In this document: piece by piece, positions 35,301 through 45,112 of the stretch
Layout of the letters: each line of letters opens with the position of its first letter
Numbering within the stretch: the first letter of the stretch is position 1
Assembly (NCBI RefSeq): GCF_900169145.1
Contig: NZ_FXZD01000007.1
Coordinates: 124,001 to 188,000 of the forward strand
Source of the DNA: Brevibacterium antiquum CNRZ 918
Lineage (GTDB): Bacteria; Actinomycetota; Actinomycetes; Actinomycetales; Brevibacteriaceae
DNA length: 64,000 nt
Direction of reading: 5' to 3'
Made by a program: the position numbers and the translations under genes
The notes under the pieces: generated by a model
The model's database searches: none
Seen by the model: only the letters and a program-made list of their open reading frames with translations
What the model was told of the DNA's origin: nothing

Positions 35301-36108
35301 CGTCGACGAACTGGCGGAAGGTCAGGGTCTCAGCCTTCTTGACGCTGGGCACGAGGAGCGTGCGCGAACCGTCCTTCTTCGGCACATCGATCGCGAGACC
35401 GAAGTTGATGTGAGCGGGGGAGACCTTCACGGGCTTGCCCTCGCGCACATCATAGGAGACGTTCTGCGACGGGAAGTTCTGCAGGGCTCGGATGACGGCG
35501 AAGCCGATGAGGTGGGTGAAGGAGACCTTTCCACCGCGGGTCCGTTTGAGGTGTGAGTTGATGACGATGCGGTTGTCGATGAGGGCCTTGGCCGGCAGCG
35601 CACGCACGGACGTAGCCGTGGGCACCTCGATCGAATCGTCCATGTTCTTGGCGATCAGCTTCGCCGGACCGCGCAATGGAGTCACGGTCTCTTCGGGAGC
35701 TGGCTTGGACTCGGTGTCCTTCACGACGACCTTGGGCACGGACTTGGTCTCGGCCTTCAGAGTCTCGGACTGAGCTGAAGACGGGGAGATTCCGCGGGGG
35801 CTGTCATCCGCAACGGAGTCTTCTCCCGACGTGTCCTCGGTGGACTTGTCGGGTGTCTTCGCAGGAGCTTTCGAGGCGGACTTCGCTTTGGTCTTTGCGG
35901 CCGGCTCGGTGCCGGTCTTCGCTGCGGGTTTGGCGTCGGCAGTCTTCGCTGCTGCTCCATCCCCGTTCTTCTCGTACTTGTCGAAGAACGGCCACCACGA
36001 TTGGTCGACGGAGTTCTTATCGGACTTGTACTGTTCATACAATTCCTCGACCAACCACTCATTCGACCCGAAGTCATCGACGGTGCGGTTCGGAGTATTG
36101 ACGGACAC
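32341..36108 (-). CDS. kgd: Multifunctional 2-oxoglutarate dehydrogenase E1/E2 (decarboxylase)
   Basis: A 1255-residue actinobacterial Kgd/OdhA/SucA-type enzyme that decarboxylates 2-oxoglutarate in the TCA cycle. The N-terminus (NEWLVEELYEQYKSD) matches the E1 anchor, followed by a lysine/alanine/threonine-rich disordered linker (about 50-130), an E2 acyltransferase domain without lipoyl domain (about 130-385, catalytic TYDHRVIQGAGSGEF) and the full ThDP-dependent E1 domain. E1 motifs include GMAHRGRLNVL and HGDAAFAGQGVV. It works with lipoylated AceF and Lpd encoded elsewhere. It starts with GTG and lacks an obvious ribosome binding site. In relatives the OdhI FHA protein inhibits this enzyme. 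Confidence 0.97.
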   Translation of the reverse strand: MSVNTPNRTVDDFGSNEWLVEELYEQYKSDKNSVDQSWWPFFDKYEKNGDGAAAKTADAKPAAKTGTEPAAKTKAKSASKAPAKTPDKSTEDTSGEDSVADDSPRGISPSSAQSETLKAETKSVPKVVVKDTESKPAPEETVTPLRGPAKLIAKNMDDSIEVPTATSVRALPAKALIDNRIVINSHLKRTRGGKVSFTHLIGFAVIRALQNFPSQNVSYDVREGKPVKVSPAHINFGLAIDVPKKDGSRTLLVPSVKKAETLTFRQFVDAYDGLVDKARQGKLTADDFAGTSVSLTNPGGIGTVHSVPRLTKGQGCIIGVGALDYPAEFQGASQNTINKLAVSKVLTLTSTYDHRVIQGAGSGEFLKLVHSYLLGEDGFYDDVFESLRLPYEPVRWVPDVSAEDQDDVNKTARVIELIDAYRTRGHLMANIDPLVYRQRSHPDLDINQHGLTLWDLEREFPTGGFGAKPMMPFRNILGLLRESYCRTIGFEYMHIADPLQRRWFQAKIEVPHQELTRSEQGHILGRLNAAEAFETFLQTKYIGQKRFSLEGGESAIVLLDEVLNQSADTGMEQVAIGMAHRGRLNVLTNIAGKSYAQMFREFDGTMSPDSVQGSGDVKYHLGTEGSFTSPAGNSTDVYVAANPSHLETVDPILEGIVRAKQDFIDQGEAGFTVLPVLVHGDAAFAGQGVVTETLNLSELRGYRTGGTIHIIINNQVGFTTPPASARSSFYCTDVAKSINAPIFHVNGDDPEAVVRAARLAFEYRQEFNRDVIIDLVCYRRRGHNEGDDPSMTQPLMYSLIEKKGSVRKLYTESLVGRKCITDDEASEALKDYQSKLESAFAETKEAETGSYDGDAFNAPHVPSDIEAFNNAETAISTDTLQHIGATFAAVPEKFTIHKKLRALLEKRKEMSLSGGIDWGFAELLAFGSLLMDGIPVRLAGQDSRRGTFVQRHSVLIDADNGNEWTPLQNLSDEQARFWVYDSLLSEYAAVGFEYGYSVERQDALVAWEAQFGDFAQGAQSVIDEFISSSEQKWQQNSGVVMLLPHGYEGQGPDHSSARIERYLQLCAESNMTVALPSNGASYFHLLRRHAMTTNKRPLIVFTPKSMLRLKAAANSPEDFTTGTFEPVIDDAVVDPEQVDRVVMVSGKLYWELLAQREKREDTTTALVRVEQLYPLDEDSITALLDRYPASAQLVWAQEEPENQGAWPFMALNMPQLLGDRELTVISRTASAATATGLKHVHEVQQQEVIDRIFRR

Positions 36109-36167
36109 GGCGTTGATCGCCTACTTCCTGATTCAAGAATTGCTGCTTAACGACATGACCAGCCTAA

Positions 36168-37664
<1,497 letters not shown>

Positions 37665-37667
<3 letters not shown>

Positions 37668-37676
37668 GATCTAGCC
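37665..37676 (+). promoter_or_regulatory. -10 element inside the guaB1 3' end for the leader ORF
   Basis: TAAGAT at 37665-37670 contains the guaB1 stop codon and is 6 nt before the ATG at 37677. It could start a leaderless transcript covering the leader ORF and the two CNNM genes. No -35 match is seen. Confidence 0.4.
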
Positions 37677-37799
37677 ATGCACAGTGACAGTCCCAGCCGG
37701 CGGGAAGCCGGCGCCCCAGACGATGACCCTCACCCCCTGAGGTTCGATCGCATCACGCACCGTGATCTCCTGTCGGCGGACGGCAGGGAACGTCGCTGA
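37677..37799 (+). CDS. 40-residue leader ORF coupled to the first CNNM gene
   Basis: An open frame of 40 codons starts 9 nt after the guaB1 stop and 6 nt after a TAAGAT hexamer. Its TGA shares one base with the ATG of the following membrane protein (tgATG), the arrangement expected for translational coupling. The peptide is polar and charged (MHSDSPSRREAGAPDD at the start), with no signal peptide or known domain. It could regulate the transporter pair, or be a chance frame in a GC-rich leader. Confidence 0.4.
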   Translation: MHSDSPSRREAGAPDDDPHPLRFDRITHRDLLSADGRERR

Positions 37800-39127
37800 T
37801 GGAATGGCTGTACCTTGCGTTCGCACTCATCCTGATCTGTGGCACCGGCGTCTTCGTCGCTGCTGAGTTCTCCCTCCTCACACTCGATCGTCACACTGCG
37901 GACAAGGCGGTGGAGGACGGCGTGGTCGGAGCCAAGACTCTCCGCCGTTCGATGACCCATCTGTCCACTCAGCTGTCTGCGGCCCAGGTGGGCATCACGA
38001 TCACCACGCTTCTGACCGGTTACCTGATGGAGCCGTCTCTGGGCAAGCTCTTGGCTCCGGTGTTCGAATCGATGGGTGCCAGTCCGGGGCTCGCTGCCCC
38101 GATCGCGCTGACGATCGCACTCATCCTGTCCACGATCCTGTCGATGATCTTCGGCGAACTGGTGCCCAAGAACCTGGCGATCGCTGTGCCGTTGGCCACT
38201 GGTCGCATTGCCGCGCCGATGCAGTACGTCTTCTCCGTTGCCTTCAAACCCGTGATCAGCGTGCTCAATGGAACCGCGAACAAGATCCTGTTGTCTGTGG
38301 GCATCGAGCCTCAGGAAGAGGGCTCGGTCGGCCGCTCTCCCGAAGAGCTCACATCTTTGGTACGTCACTCCGCAGAGGAGGGAATGCTCGATGAGCAGAC
38401 GGCTGATCTGCTCGAACGGACTCTGAGCTTCTCCGAGCGCACCGCGGAAGACGTGATGACTCCACGCACCCGCATGTCATCGGTGGTCAAGGACACGACC
38501 GCGCGAGCGATCATCGAGCAGGCACGGGAAACTGGATTCTCCCGATTCCCGGTCGCCGGAGAAGACAAGGACCATATCGTCGGCGTCGTCCACGTCAAGC
38601 AGGCCTTTGCGGTTCCGCTGGCGAATCGCGACGATGCATACGCCGGAGGTTTGATGACCGCAGTGACCGAGATTCCTGAAACGCTCCTGCTCGATCCGCT
38701 CCTGATGGAACTTCGAGCCAAGGGCCTGCAGCTGGCCGTTGTCGTCGACGAGTTCGGAGGCACAGCCGGTGTCGTAACACTCGAAGACGTCGTCGAAGAA
38801 CTCGTCGGCGAGGTCGCCGACGAACACGACCGGATGCGAGTGGCAGCACGGCCTGCCCGCGACGGCACATGGATCGTTCCCGGACAGCTTCGTCCCGACG
38901 AAGTCTCGTCGACGATCGGGCTCGAGATACCCGAAGACTCCGATTATGAGACGTTGGCGGGTTTCGTCCTCAAAGAGTTGGGGCGGATCCCAGAACCTGG
39001 GGATCAGATCCGCACTGATGACGCGCTGATCCGCGTCGAACGGATGCACGGTCGCCGCATCGAACGATTGCGTATCCTCCTTCGGGCGACCGACGCAGCC
39101 GGCTATGAACAGGGTGGTGAGTTCTGA
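37799..39127 (+). CDS. CNNM/CBS-domain membrane protein (hemolysin family, CorC-like), first of pair
   Basis: A 442-residue membrane protein with an N-terminal CNNM domain of about four membrane segments (LYLAFALILICGTGVFVAAEF at 4-24), a cytoplasmic CBS pair (about 205-330) and a CorC/HlyC-type C-terminal domain (about 345-430). Relatives are linked to magnesium or cobalt efflux; the old name hemolysin is not supported by function. VVDEFGGTAGVVTLEDVVEE is the conserved CBS2 signature. The stop overlaps the start of a second, shorter paralogue (tgATG). Transport of divalent ions is an inference. Confidence 0.93.
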   Translation: MEWLYLAFALILICGTGVFVAAEFSLLTLDRHTADKAVEDGVVGAKTLRRSMTHLSTQLSAAQVGITITTLLTGYLMEPSLGKLLAPVFESMGASPGLAAPIALTIALILSTILSMIFGELVPKNLAIAVPLATGRIAAPMQYVFSVAFKPVISVLNGTANKILLSVGIEPQEEGSVGRSPEELTSLVRHSAEEGMLDEQTADLLERTLSFSERTAEDVMTPRTRMSSVVKDTTARAIIEQARETGFSRFPVAGEDKDHIVGVVHVKQAFAVPLANRDDAYAGGLMTAVTEIPETLLLDPLLMELRAKGLQLAVVVDEFGGTAGVVTLEDVVEELVGEVADEHDRMRVAARPARDGTWIVPGQLRPDEVSSTIGLEIPEDSDYETLAGFVLKELGRIPEPGDQIRTDDALIRVERMHGRRIERLRILLRATDAAGYEQGGEF

Positions 39128-40182
39128 TGAGCGCTGACTGGTTGGGCCTCATCTGGCTTGTCGTCCTGCTCCTGGGCAACGCCTTCTTCGTCGCAGCCGA
39201 ATTCGCTGTGGTCGCGGCCAAACGCTCGCAGCTCGAGCCCCGAGCGCAGGAGGGGTCGACCGCTGCGAAGACCGCTCTCTACGCGATGGAACACGTCTCG
39301 GTGATGCTGGCGATCTGCCAGCTCGGAATCACCGTCTGCTCCCTGCTGTTGGGCAACGTCGCGGAGCCGGCTATTCACCATCTGCTGTCCGGACCGCTCG
39401 AAGGACTTGGCATTCCGGCAGGTCTGTCCTCGACGATCTCCTTCATCCTGTCCCTCGGTGTCGTCACATATCTGCACGTGGTGATCGGGGAGATGGTGCC
39501 GAAGAACATGGCTCTGGCAGGGTCAGCTCGCGCCGTGATGCTGTTGGCACCCCCGCTCGTCTTCCTCTCCCGAGTCTTCGGCTTCGTCATCAAACCGCTG
39601 AACGGTTTGGCCAACTCGATCCTGCATCTGTTCAAGATCGAGGCTCGCGACGAGGTCAACGAGGCGTTCACGATCGAGCAGGTAGAGTCGATCGTCGCCG
39701 AATCGAAGCGCGAAGGTCTGCTCACCGATGACACTGGACTGCTCAAGGGTGCGCTGGAGTTCAGTGACAAAACAGCCGCCGACATCATGGTGCCCATGTC
39801 CGAACTCATCACGATCTCGTCAAGTGTGACCCCTGATGAGCTCGTCACCATGGTCGGAAAGACCGGATTCTCGCGGTATTTCGTCACTGACAAAGACGGG
39901 TCTCCGCAGGACTATCTCCATATCAAGGACGTCCTCTACGCCGACAGCACGCTCGAATACAGTGCACCGGTTCCCGCGAAGAGATTTCGCCCTCTGTTCA
40001 CGGTGACAGCAGGTGATGAAGTGGAAGAGGCCCTATCCCAGATGCAGAAAGTCGGCATCCACGTGGCCAGGGTCGTCTCAGCGGAGGGAGACGTGCTGGG
40101 TCTGCTCTTCCTCGAAGATGTCTTGGAAGAACTCGTCGGGGAAGTCCAGGACGCCATGCAGCGGAGCCGATACCAATACTGA
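39127..40182 (+). CDS. CNNM/CBS-domain membrane protein (hemolysin family), second of pair
   Basis: A 351-residue paralogue of the preceding protein with the same CNNM membrane part (LIWLVVLLLGNAFFVAAEFA at 8-27) and CBS pair, but without the CorC/HlyC C-terminal domain, ending shortly after LLFLEDVLEELVGEVQD. The tandem with a one-base overlap suggests the two act as a heteromer or form a pair with different regulation. A hairpin of the terminator type lies about 85 nt downstream. Confidence 0.93.
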   Translation: MSADWLGLIWLVVLLLGNAFFVAAEFAVVAAKRSQLEPRAQEGSTAAKTALYAMEHVSVMLAICQLGITVCSLLLGNVAEPAIHHLLSGPLEGLGIPAGLSSTISFILSLGVVTYLHVVIGEMVPKNMALAGSARAVMLLAPPLVFLSRVFGFVIKPLNGLANSILHLFKIEARDEVNEAFTIEQVESIVAESKREGLLTDDTGLLKGALEFSDKTAADIMVPMSELITISSSVTPDELVTMVGKTGFSRYFVTDKDGSPQDYLHIKDVLYADSTLEYSAPVPAKRFRPLFTVTAGDEVEEALSQMQKVGIHVARVVSAEGDVLGLLFLEDVLEELVGEVQDAMQRSRYQY

Positions 40183-40246
40183 GCATGACATCACGCACAG
40201 ACGGCCGTGGATCTGTGACATGCGTCATCCACTTGCCCACTGCTTT

Positions 40247-40261
40247 GTAACAATATGTTAC
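40247..40261. promoter_or_regulatory. Inverted repeat GTAAC-N5-GTTAC
   Basis: GTAACAATATGTTAC is a perfect pair of 5-base arms in the gap between the CNNM genes and the D,D-carboxypeptidase. A related repeat, TAACGA-GG-TCGTTA, lies 110 bp downstream within the carboxypeptidase promoter, so both may bind one regulator. Confidence 0.4.
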
Positions 40262-40266
40262 TAAAC

Positions 40267-40316
40267 GCCCCTCCCGGAGCGCGTAAATGCGCGTTATATC
40301 GTGCTCCGGTCGGGGC
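40267..40316. terminator. Hairpin between CNNM pair and carboxypeptidase gene
   Basis: GCCCC-tc-CCGGAGC pairs with GCTCCGG-tc-GGGGC, enclosing an inner small hairpin (GCGTAAATGCGC). It has no T tract, so it is a probable terminator or an RNA structure in a leader. Confidence 0.55.
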
Positions 40317-40361
40317 AGAATCATGTGAAGTCCCAGGTCACACGCCAAGCGTGAGCATAAA

Positions 40362-40390
40362 GTGACAATCTGTAACGAGGTCGTTATAGT
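40362..40390 (+). promoter_or_regulatory. Carboxypeptidase promoter with a palindromic operator
   Basis: GTGACA (40362-40367), a 17-nt spacer and TATAGT (40385-40390) make a good sigma-70 promoter. The palindrome TAACGAGGTCGTTA (40373-40386) lies between them and overlaps the -10, as expected for a repressor site. Confidence 0.65.
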
Positions 40391-40459
40391 GTTGTGACAT
40401 AAGGTTTTCGTTCGCCGAGATAGATGGCGGCCGAAATACGGACAACAGTACGGAGTAAT

Positions 40460-41497
40460 ATGTCGAGTGAGTCCTCGACCGCAGAGGCGCAACCGGTTCG
40501 CCGTCGCGATCTGCGCAAGCAGCATACGTCCTCGTCGGTGTCATCTGTCTTCTCCAAGCAGGACGCGACATCGGTGTCGCATCACTCGGATCCGACTCCA
40601 GCAGCACCCCTTTCGCCGCGTCGCGCAGCGATGGCTGCAGAAGCAAAGGCGGCCGTCGGATCGCCGCGTCGGGCGGCAATGGCCAAAGAAGCCTCAGCTC
40701 GTCCCGCTCACGGTGGTTCGGCCTTCGTCGCCGCTCGGATGGGCAGTCGCGGATCGGACGGATCTCTTCTGCGCTCGGTGCGTCGGCGCCGCGTGACGAC
40801 CTTCTCGGCTTTGGCCACTGTCTCTGTGACAGGAACCGCGATCGCGGCCGTCATGGTCGCCGGCAACATGAGCGGCAACCAGGAAGTGAAGGTCGACGAG
40901 ACCGCTGCCGATACCCAGACTCGCGTCATCAACTCCGAATCCGTCTCGGCCGATATCAAGGCAGACGACGAGAAGACGAGCATGGCTATCGGCGCTCCGA
41001 GCGCCAAACAGACCAAGGTGGAGGCCGCTTCGCGTGCCATCACGAAGACTGTACTTCCCGGATGCGAAGGCGAAGCACCCAAGGGCGAGGCGTCGAATGG
41101 CGAGGTCCCCGAGGACTGGCTGTGCGAGATCGGCGTCGGCAAGCACAAATTGCGCTCTGACGCTGCGGTGTCGTTCGCCAAGATGAACGCCGCGTTCAAG
41201 AAGGACACAGGCAAGGAACTGGCCGTCACCGACTCGTATCGGTCGCTGGAATCTCAGATCTCCGTCGCGGAACGCAAACCCGGATTCGCTGCTCGCCCCG
41301 GCACCTCCAACCACGGTTGGGGAATTGCCCTTGATCTGGGTGCGGGAACTCAGAACGGAACCGGTGCGCAGTATGAATGGCTCGTGGCCAACGCTGAGAA
41401 GTACGGCTGGGAGAATCCGGACTGGGCGAAGCGGAATTCCTACGAACTCTGGCACTGGGAGTACGTCCCGGGACGCAAGGACATGAAGGGCGCCTGA
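40460..41497 (+). CDS. Membrane-anchored M15 (VanY-type) D,D-carboxypeptidase
   Basis: A 345-residue envelope protein. Residues 1-110 are Ser/Arg/Ala-rich and cytoplasmic with a repeated SPRRAAMA motif (52-59 and 68-75), a single transmembrane segment spans about 112-134, and the C-terminal part is an M15 peptidase outside the cell. Zinc and catalytic motifs are SNHGWGIALD (283-292) and WHWEY (331-335). Such enzymes trim D-Ala from peptidoglycan peptides. The ATG at 40460 follows GGAG; an earlier in-frame ATG (40424) is less likely. It is a single gene between its own promoter and a strong terminator. Confidence 0.9.
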   Translation: MSSESSTAEAQPVRRRDLRKQHTSSSVSSVFSKQDATSVSHHSDPTPAAPLSPRRAAMAAEAKAAVGSPRRAAMAKEASARPAHGGSAFVAARMGSRGSDGSLLRSVRRRRVTTFSALATVSVTGTAIAAVMVAGNMSGNQEVKVDETAADTQTRVINSESVSADIKADDEKTSMAIGAPSAKQTKVEAASRAITKTVLPGCEGEAPKGEASNGEVPEDWLCEIGVGKHKLRSDAAVSFAKMNAAFKKDTGKELAVTDSYRSLESQISVAERKPGFAARPGTSNHGWGIALDLGAGTQNGTGAQYEWLVANAEKYGWENPDWAKRNSYELWHWEYVPGRKDMKGA

Positions 41498-41519
41498 ACC
41501 TTAAGAGACGGTGCCGACA

Positions 41520-41552
41520 ACCGCGTGCAATCGAGACTCGATTGCACGCGGT
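41520..41552 (+). terminator. Terminator after the M15 carboxypeptidase
   Basis: A perfect 15-bp stem (ACCGCGTGCAATCGA with its complement) with a 3-nt loop, followed by TTCGTTTT. It is a strong intrinsic terminator. Confidence 0.9.
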
Positions 41553-41598
41553 TTCGTTTTGGGAAGCACCACAGGTCGGTGATAGCATTGCATCCGTT

Positions 41599-41674
41599 GC
41601 CCGCGTAGCTCAGTGGATAGAGCGTCTGCCTCCGGAGCAGAAGGTCGTAGGTTCGAATCCTGTCGCGGGCACCA
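41599..41674 (+). tRNA. tRNA-Arg (CCG)
   Basis: The acceptor stem GCCCGCG/CGCGGGC, D arm GCTC-AGTGGATA-GAGC, anticodon stem TCTGC/GCAGA with loop CTCCGGA (anticodon CCG, reading CGG), and T arm GTAGG-TTCGAAT-CCTGT are all present. CCA is encoded. Confidence 0.96.
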
Positions 41675-41678
41675 CACG

Positions 41679-41707
41679 CCGCCCTCCTCATCACCAGAGG
41701 TGGGCGG
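41679..41707 (+). terminator. Terminator of tRNA-Arg
   Basis: CCGCCC-t-CCTC pairs with GAGG-t-GGGCGG around a 7-nt loop, followed by TTTCT. It lies just beyond the tRNA 3' end. Confidence 0.75.
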
Positions 41708-41768
41708 TTTCTGCTACCGCCGACTAGGGTGGCCCGTACCGAACCTCAACCAGCTGATGAAGGCCGTG

Positions 41769-42522
41769 ATGTCGATTCCTGCGGACGTGACGAGCGCCGA
41801 TGTTGTGCTCAGCGCACACTCCGTGCGCAAGAGCTTCGGCCGCGGCGACACCACTGTGACGGCCCTCGATGGCATCACGGTGAACTTCGAAGCCAGCAGA
41901 TTCAGCGCGATTATGGGACCTTCGGGTTCAGGCAAATCTACCTTCATGCATGTCCTCGCTGGCCTCGACAGAGTCGACTCCGGAACCATCACCATGGGTG
42001 GCCAGGACATCACCGATCTCAACGACAAAGAACTCACCAAGATGCGGCGTGACCGCATCGGATTTATCTTCCAGGCGTTCAACCTGGTTCCCACGCTCAG
42101 TGCCGAACAGAACATCGAACTGCCCGTGTCCCTGGCGCGTAAGAGGATCGATCCGGAATGGAAGGCAGAAGTCGTTGAGCGGCTTGAGCTGGGGGACCGG
42201 CTCAAACACCGCCCGCACGAACTCTCTGGAGGTCAGCAGCAGCGCGTTGCCGTGGCTCGCGCCCTCCTGACTCCCCGATGTGATCTTCGCCGACGAGCCC
42301 ACAGGCAATCTTGATTCGCAGGCGGGAGCTGAGGTGCTGGCCCTGCTGCATGGAGCAACCACCCGCTATGGACAGACGATCATCTTGGTCACTCACGACC
42401 CCGTGGCCGCCTCACACGCCGATCGAGTAGTGCTCCTCAAAGACGGGCGTGCTGGAGGAGAAGTGCATCAGCCGACCAAAGAATCCGTGGTCTCGGCGCT
42501 GGGTGAGCTGAGCGATCTGTGA
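41769..42522 (+). pseudogene. ABC exporter ATP-binding protein, frameshifted
   Basis: A LolD/MacB-type ATPase gene of about 250 codons broken by a single-base change. The first frame has Walker A GPSGSGKST (residues about 51-59) and the ABC signature LSGGQQQR, then goes out of frame after ARALLT. The Walker B region VIFADEPTGNLDS continues in another frame from about 42277 to 42522. One missing base near the CCCC run at 42273-42276 restores ALLTRPDVIFADEP. The start at 41769 follows GAAGG. It overlaps the permease gene by GTGA. This could be a real pseudogene, programmed slippage or a sequencing error. Confidence 0.85.
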
Positions 42523-45067
42523 TCGCAGTTGCTCTGGCGGAGATCCGAATCCACTGGGCGCGATTCCTCGCGGTGGGTCTCGGCATCGCTCTGGCGGCGG
42601 GATTCGTCGTTTCAACCCTGATCCTCAGCTCTTCGCTGCAGGCGAGCCTGAAGGAATCCGTCGGGCACACATTCTCCAAGTCTGACCTCGTCATCGTCCC
42701 GGGCCAGGACGTCTTCGTCGACGGGCAGGAGGTCTCTCCTCTGAAGAAGCCTCTGGAGCAGGCTGATGGAGCGAGCACGGTGGCCGTCCATGCTCGCACG
42801 ACGACGATCGGCCGGGGCCAGTCATTCTCCGAGAGCACGTTCGCTCTGACTCCTGCACCTGAGGATTCGGGCCTGGACACGTTCTCCATCACCGACGGCA
42901 CCCGCCCCGATTCGATCACAGACCTGGTCCTGGCAAGGCGACTGCAACAGATCTGGGTGTGAGCATCGGCGATGAGATCCGCTTCTTCGTTGACTCGGTG
43001 TCCGTGGCTCCTGACGATGATTCGATGCCCATCTATCGGGGACCGAGCCAGAGCGACACGATGTTCACCGTCGTCGGTCTGGCCTCGATGGGAAGCAGTC
43101 CGGCGACTGCAGGCATGCACCGTGGGATGACGACCTCGGCGAGCTACCAGGAGTACTTCGCTGCGCAGGGGAATGTCGTCGCGCTCCAGGTCGCTCTTGA
43201 CGAGGGTGCTGGCCCGGCTGCGGTCCGCACTCGCCTGCAGACGGCGATCGATGATTCAGCCTTGCAGGGAAGCCTGGAGGCGATGACCGTCGGCGATGCC
43301 ATCGACGTCAAGGCTCAGCGACTCTCCGGCGGCAACGAGGTCATCACCTGGCTGCTCCTGGCCTTCGCCGGCATCTCCGTCATCGTAGCGATACTGGTGG
43401 TGTCCAACACCTTCTCCGTGATCGTGGCCGGGCGCAGACGCGAACTGGCGCTGTTGCGCTGCCTGGGAGCCTCACGCCTTCAGCTCTACGGGTCTGTGGT
43501 CACAGAGGGGGCCTTGGTCGGGTTGCTGGGGTCGATTGTCGGTGCGGCTGTAGGGGCAGGCTTCAGCTTCGGCCTCGCGGCAGGGGCGAAGCAGATCTGG
43601 CCCAACGAGTTTGAATATCTGAGCCTGAGCGTTCCAGCCTCGGCCCTGTTGATCGGCATCGCCGTCGGGGTGCTTCTCACTGTGCTCGCCACCATCCGAC
43701 CAGCTCGCAGTGCCATCGCGGTGACGCCGCTGGAAGCGCTGCAGCTCGTCGACGAGTCCCTGTCTGCTTCGCGCTACAGCAGGCTGCGTCACATCTTCGG
43801 GTGGTCGAGCATCGGCCTCGGAGTCGTGCTCCTTCTCGCCTCGGTCTACCTGATCGAGAGATCACAGGTGTGGATCCTGGGCGGAGCACTCGGGGGCGCA
43901 CTTCTCGTCTTCGGGCTTATCCTGTGCTCGGTGACGATCATTCCGCCCATCGTCGGGGCGATCGGCGAACTGATCTTCAGGCCCTTCGGCATCCCGGGTC
44001 GACTGGCGACCCTGAACACCCTGCGCAATCCCCGTCGAACAGCGGCGACAGCAACCGCACTCATCATCGGTGTCACCCTGGTGGCAACCATTCTGGTCGG
44101 TGGAATGTCGACGAAGGCAACGCTGGGTTTCGGCCTCGACCAGCGTTATCCCGTCGACATCGCTGTCCCGCTCGACACCGCGGTCGACCGCGACGAAGCA
44201 GGTGGCTTACGTGACATCGCGGGCGTGGAGGCCGTCGTCGTCGCTCATCGGGCACAGGTGCTCGGCGAACACGGGGATCCACCCCCGGAGCTCTACGTCA
44301 TCGATCCCGATTCCGCGCGGACCGTGCTCAGCAAGGGCGCCGAGGCACCGGTTCCGGGGAAAGTGCTCGTCCCCGACGATTTCACTCCCGACAGCATCCG
44401 CATCAAGGGCCTCACCGAGGCGACGGTTCCGGTTGAAAAGTCCGGCGACTCGAGCCTGGTGTTCTTCACCACCCCAGATGTCGGCAACGATCTGGGCGTG
44501 TCCGCAACCTCCACTTCCGTTCTAATCAAGGTCGATCCGAATGCCTCGGTCGCCGACATATTCCGGATCCAACAGGATGTGGCCGAAGAACTCGACGTCA
44601 CCAGTGACGACGTGAGCGGTTCTGCAGTGAGCCGGGGCCAATACTCCGAAATCATCGACGTCCTCCTCATAGTTTCTGTGGCCCTGCTGCTCATCGCGGT
44701 CCTCATCGCCTTGCTCGGTGTCTCAAACACGGTGAGCTTGTCGGTGATCGAACGTCGGCGCGAGAACTCTCTGCTGCGGGCGCTGGGCCTGAGCATCTCC
44801 CAGCTCAGGTCGCTCCTCGCTCTCGAAGCCACTCTCATCTCCTCAGTGGCGGCACTCATCGGTCTCCTCCTCGGCGGGGCACTCGGCATTGTCGGCACCC
44901 GGCTGATCTCCCACGACTATTCCCATCGGCTCATCGTTGACTGGTCGCTTCCCGCCACATTGGGCATCCTGCTGGTGGCGATCCTCGCCGGCCTGCTCTC
45001 CGCCTTGGCACCGGCCAGACGGGCCGCACAGCTGTCACCGGTCGAAGGACTCAAACAGGAGAACTGA
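42519..45067 (+). pseudogene. ABC exporter permease (MacB/FtsX type), frameshifted
   Basis: A gene of about 849 codons for a large permease with two FtsX-type membrane domains, usually paired with a LolD-like ATPase to export lipoproteins, peptides or lipids. The first 147 codons stop at 42960-42962; the rest continues in a different frame from about 42951. Adding one base after CAG at about 42950 gives LQQDLGVSIGDEIRFF across the break. The later frame holds the FtsX segments (VITWLLLAFAGISVIVAIL and RRRELALLRCLGASRLQLYG) and a second copy near the end (RRRENSLLRALGLSISQLR). The start GTG overlaps the ATPase stop. Confidence 0.88.
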
Positions 45068-45112
45068 CCCCGCCGAGGCTGATGCAGTGGTGAGGATGAT
45101 AGAAATGCAGGC

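Noticed and set aside
40267-40450. ydaO-type (c-di-AMP) riboswitch ahead of the carboxypeptidase
   Set aside because: Cell-wall hydrolases often have this riboswitch, but I could not find its conserved core; only a hairpin and a promoter with an operator are visible.
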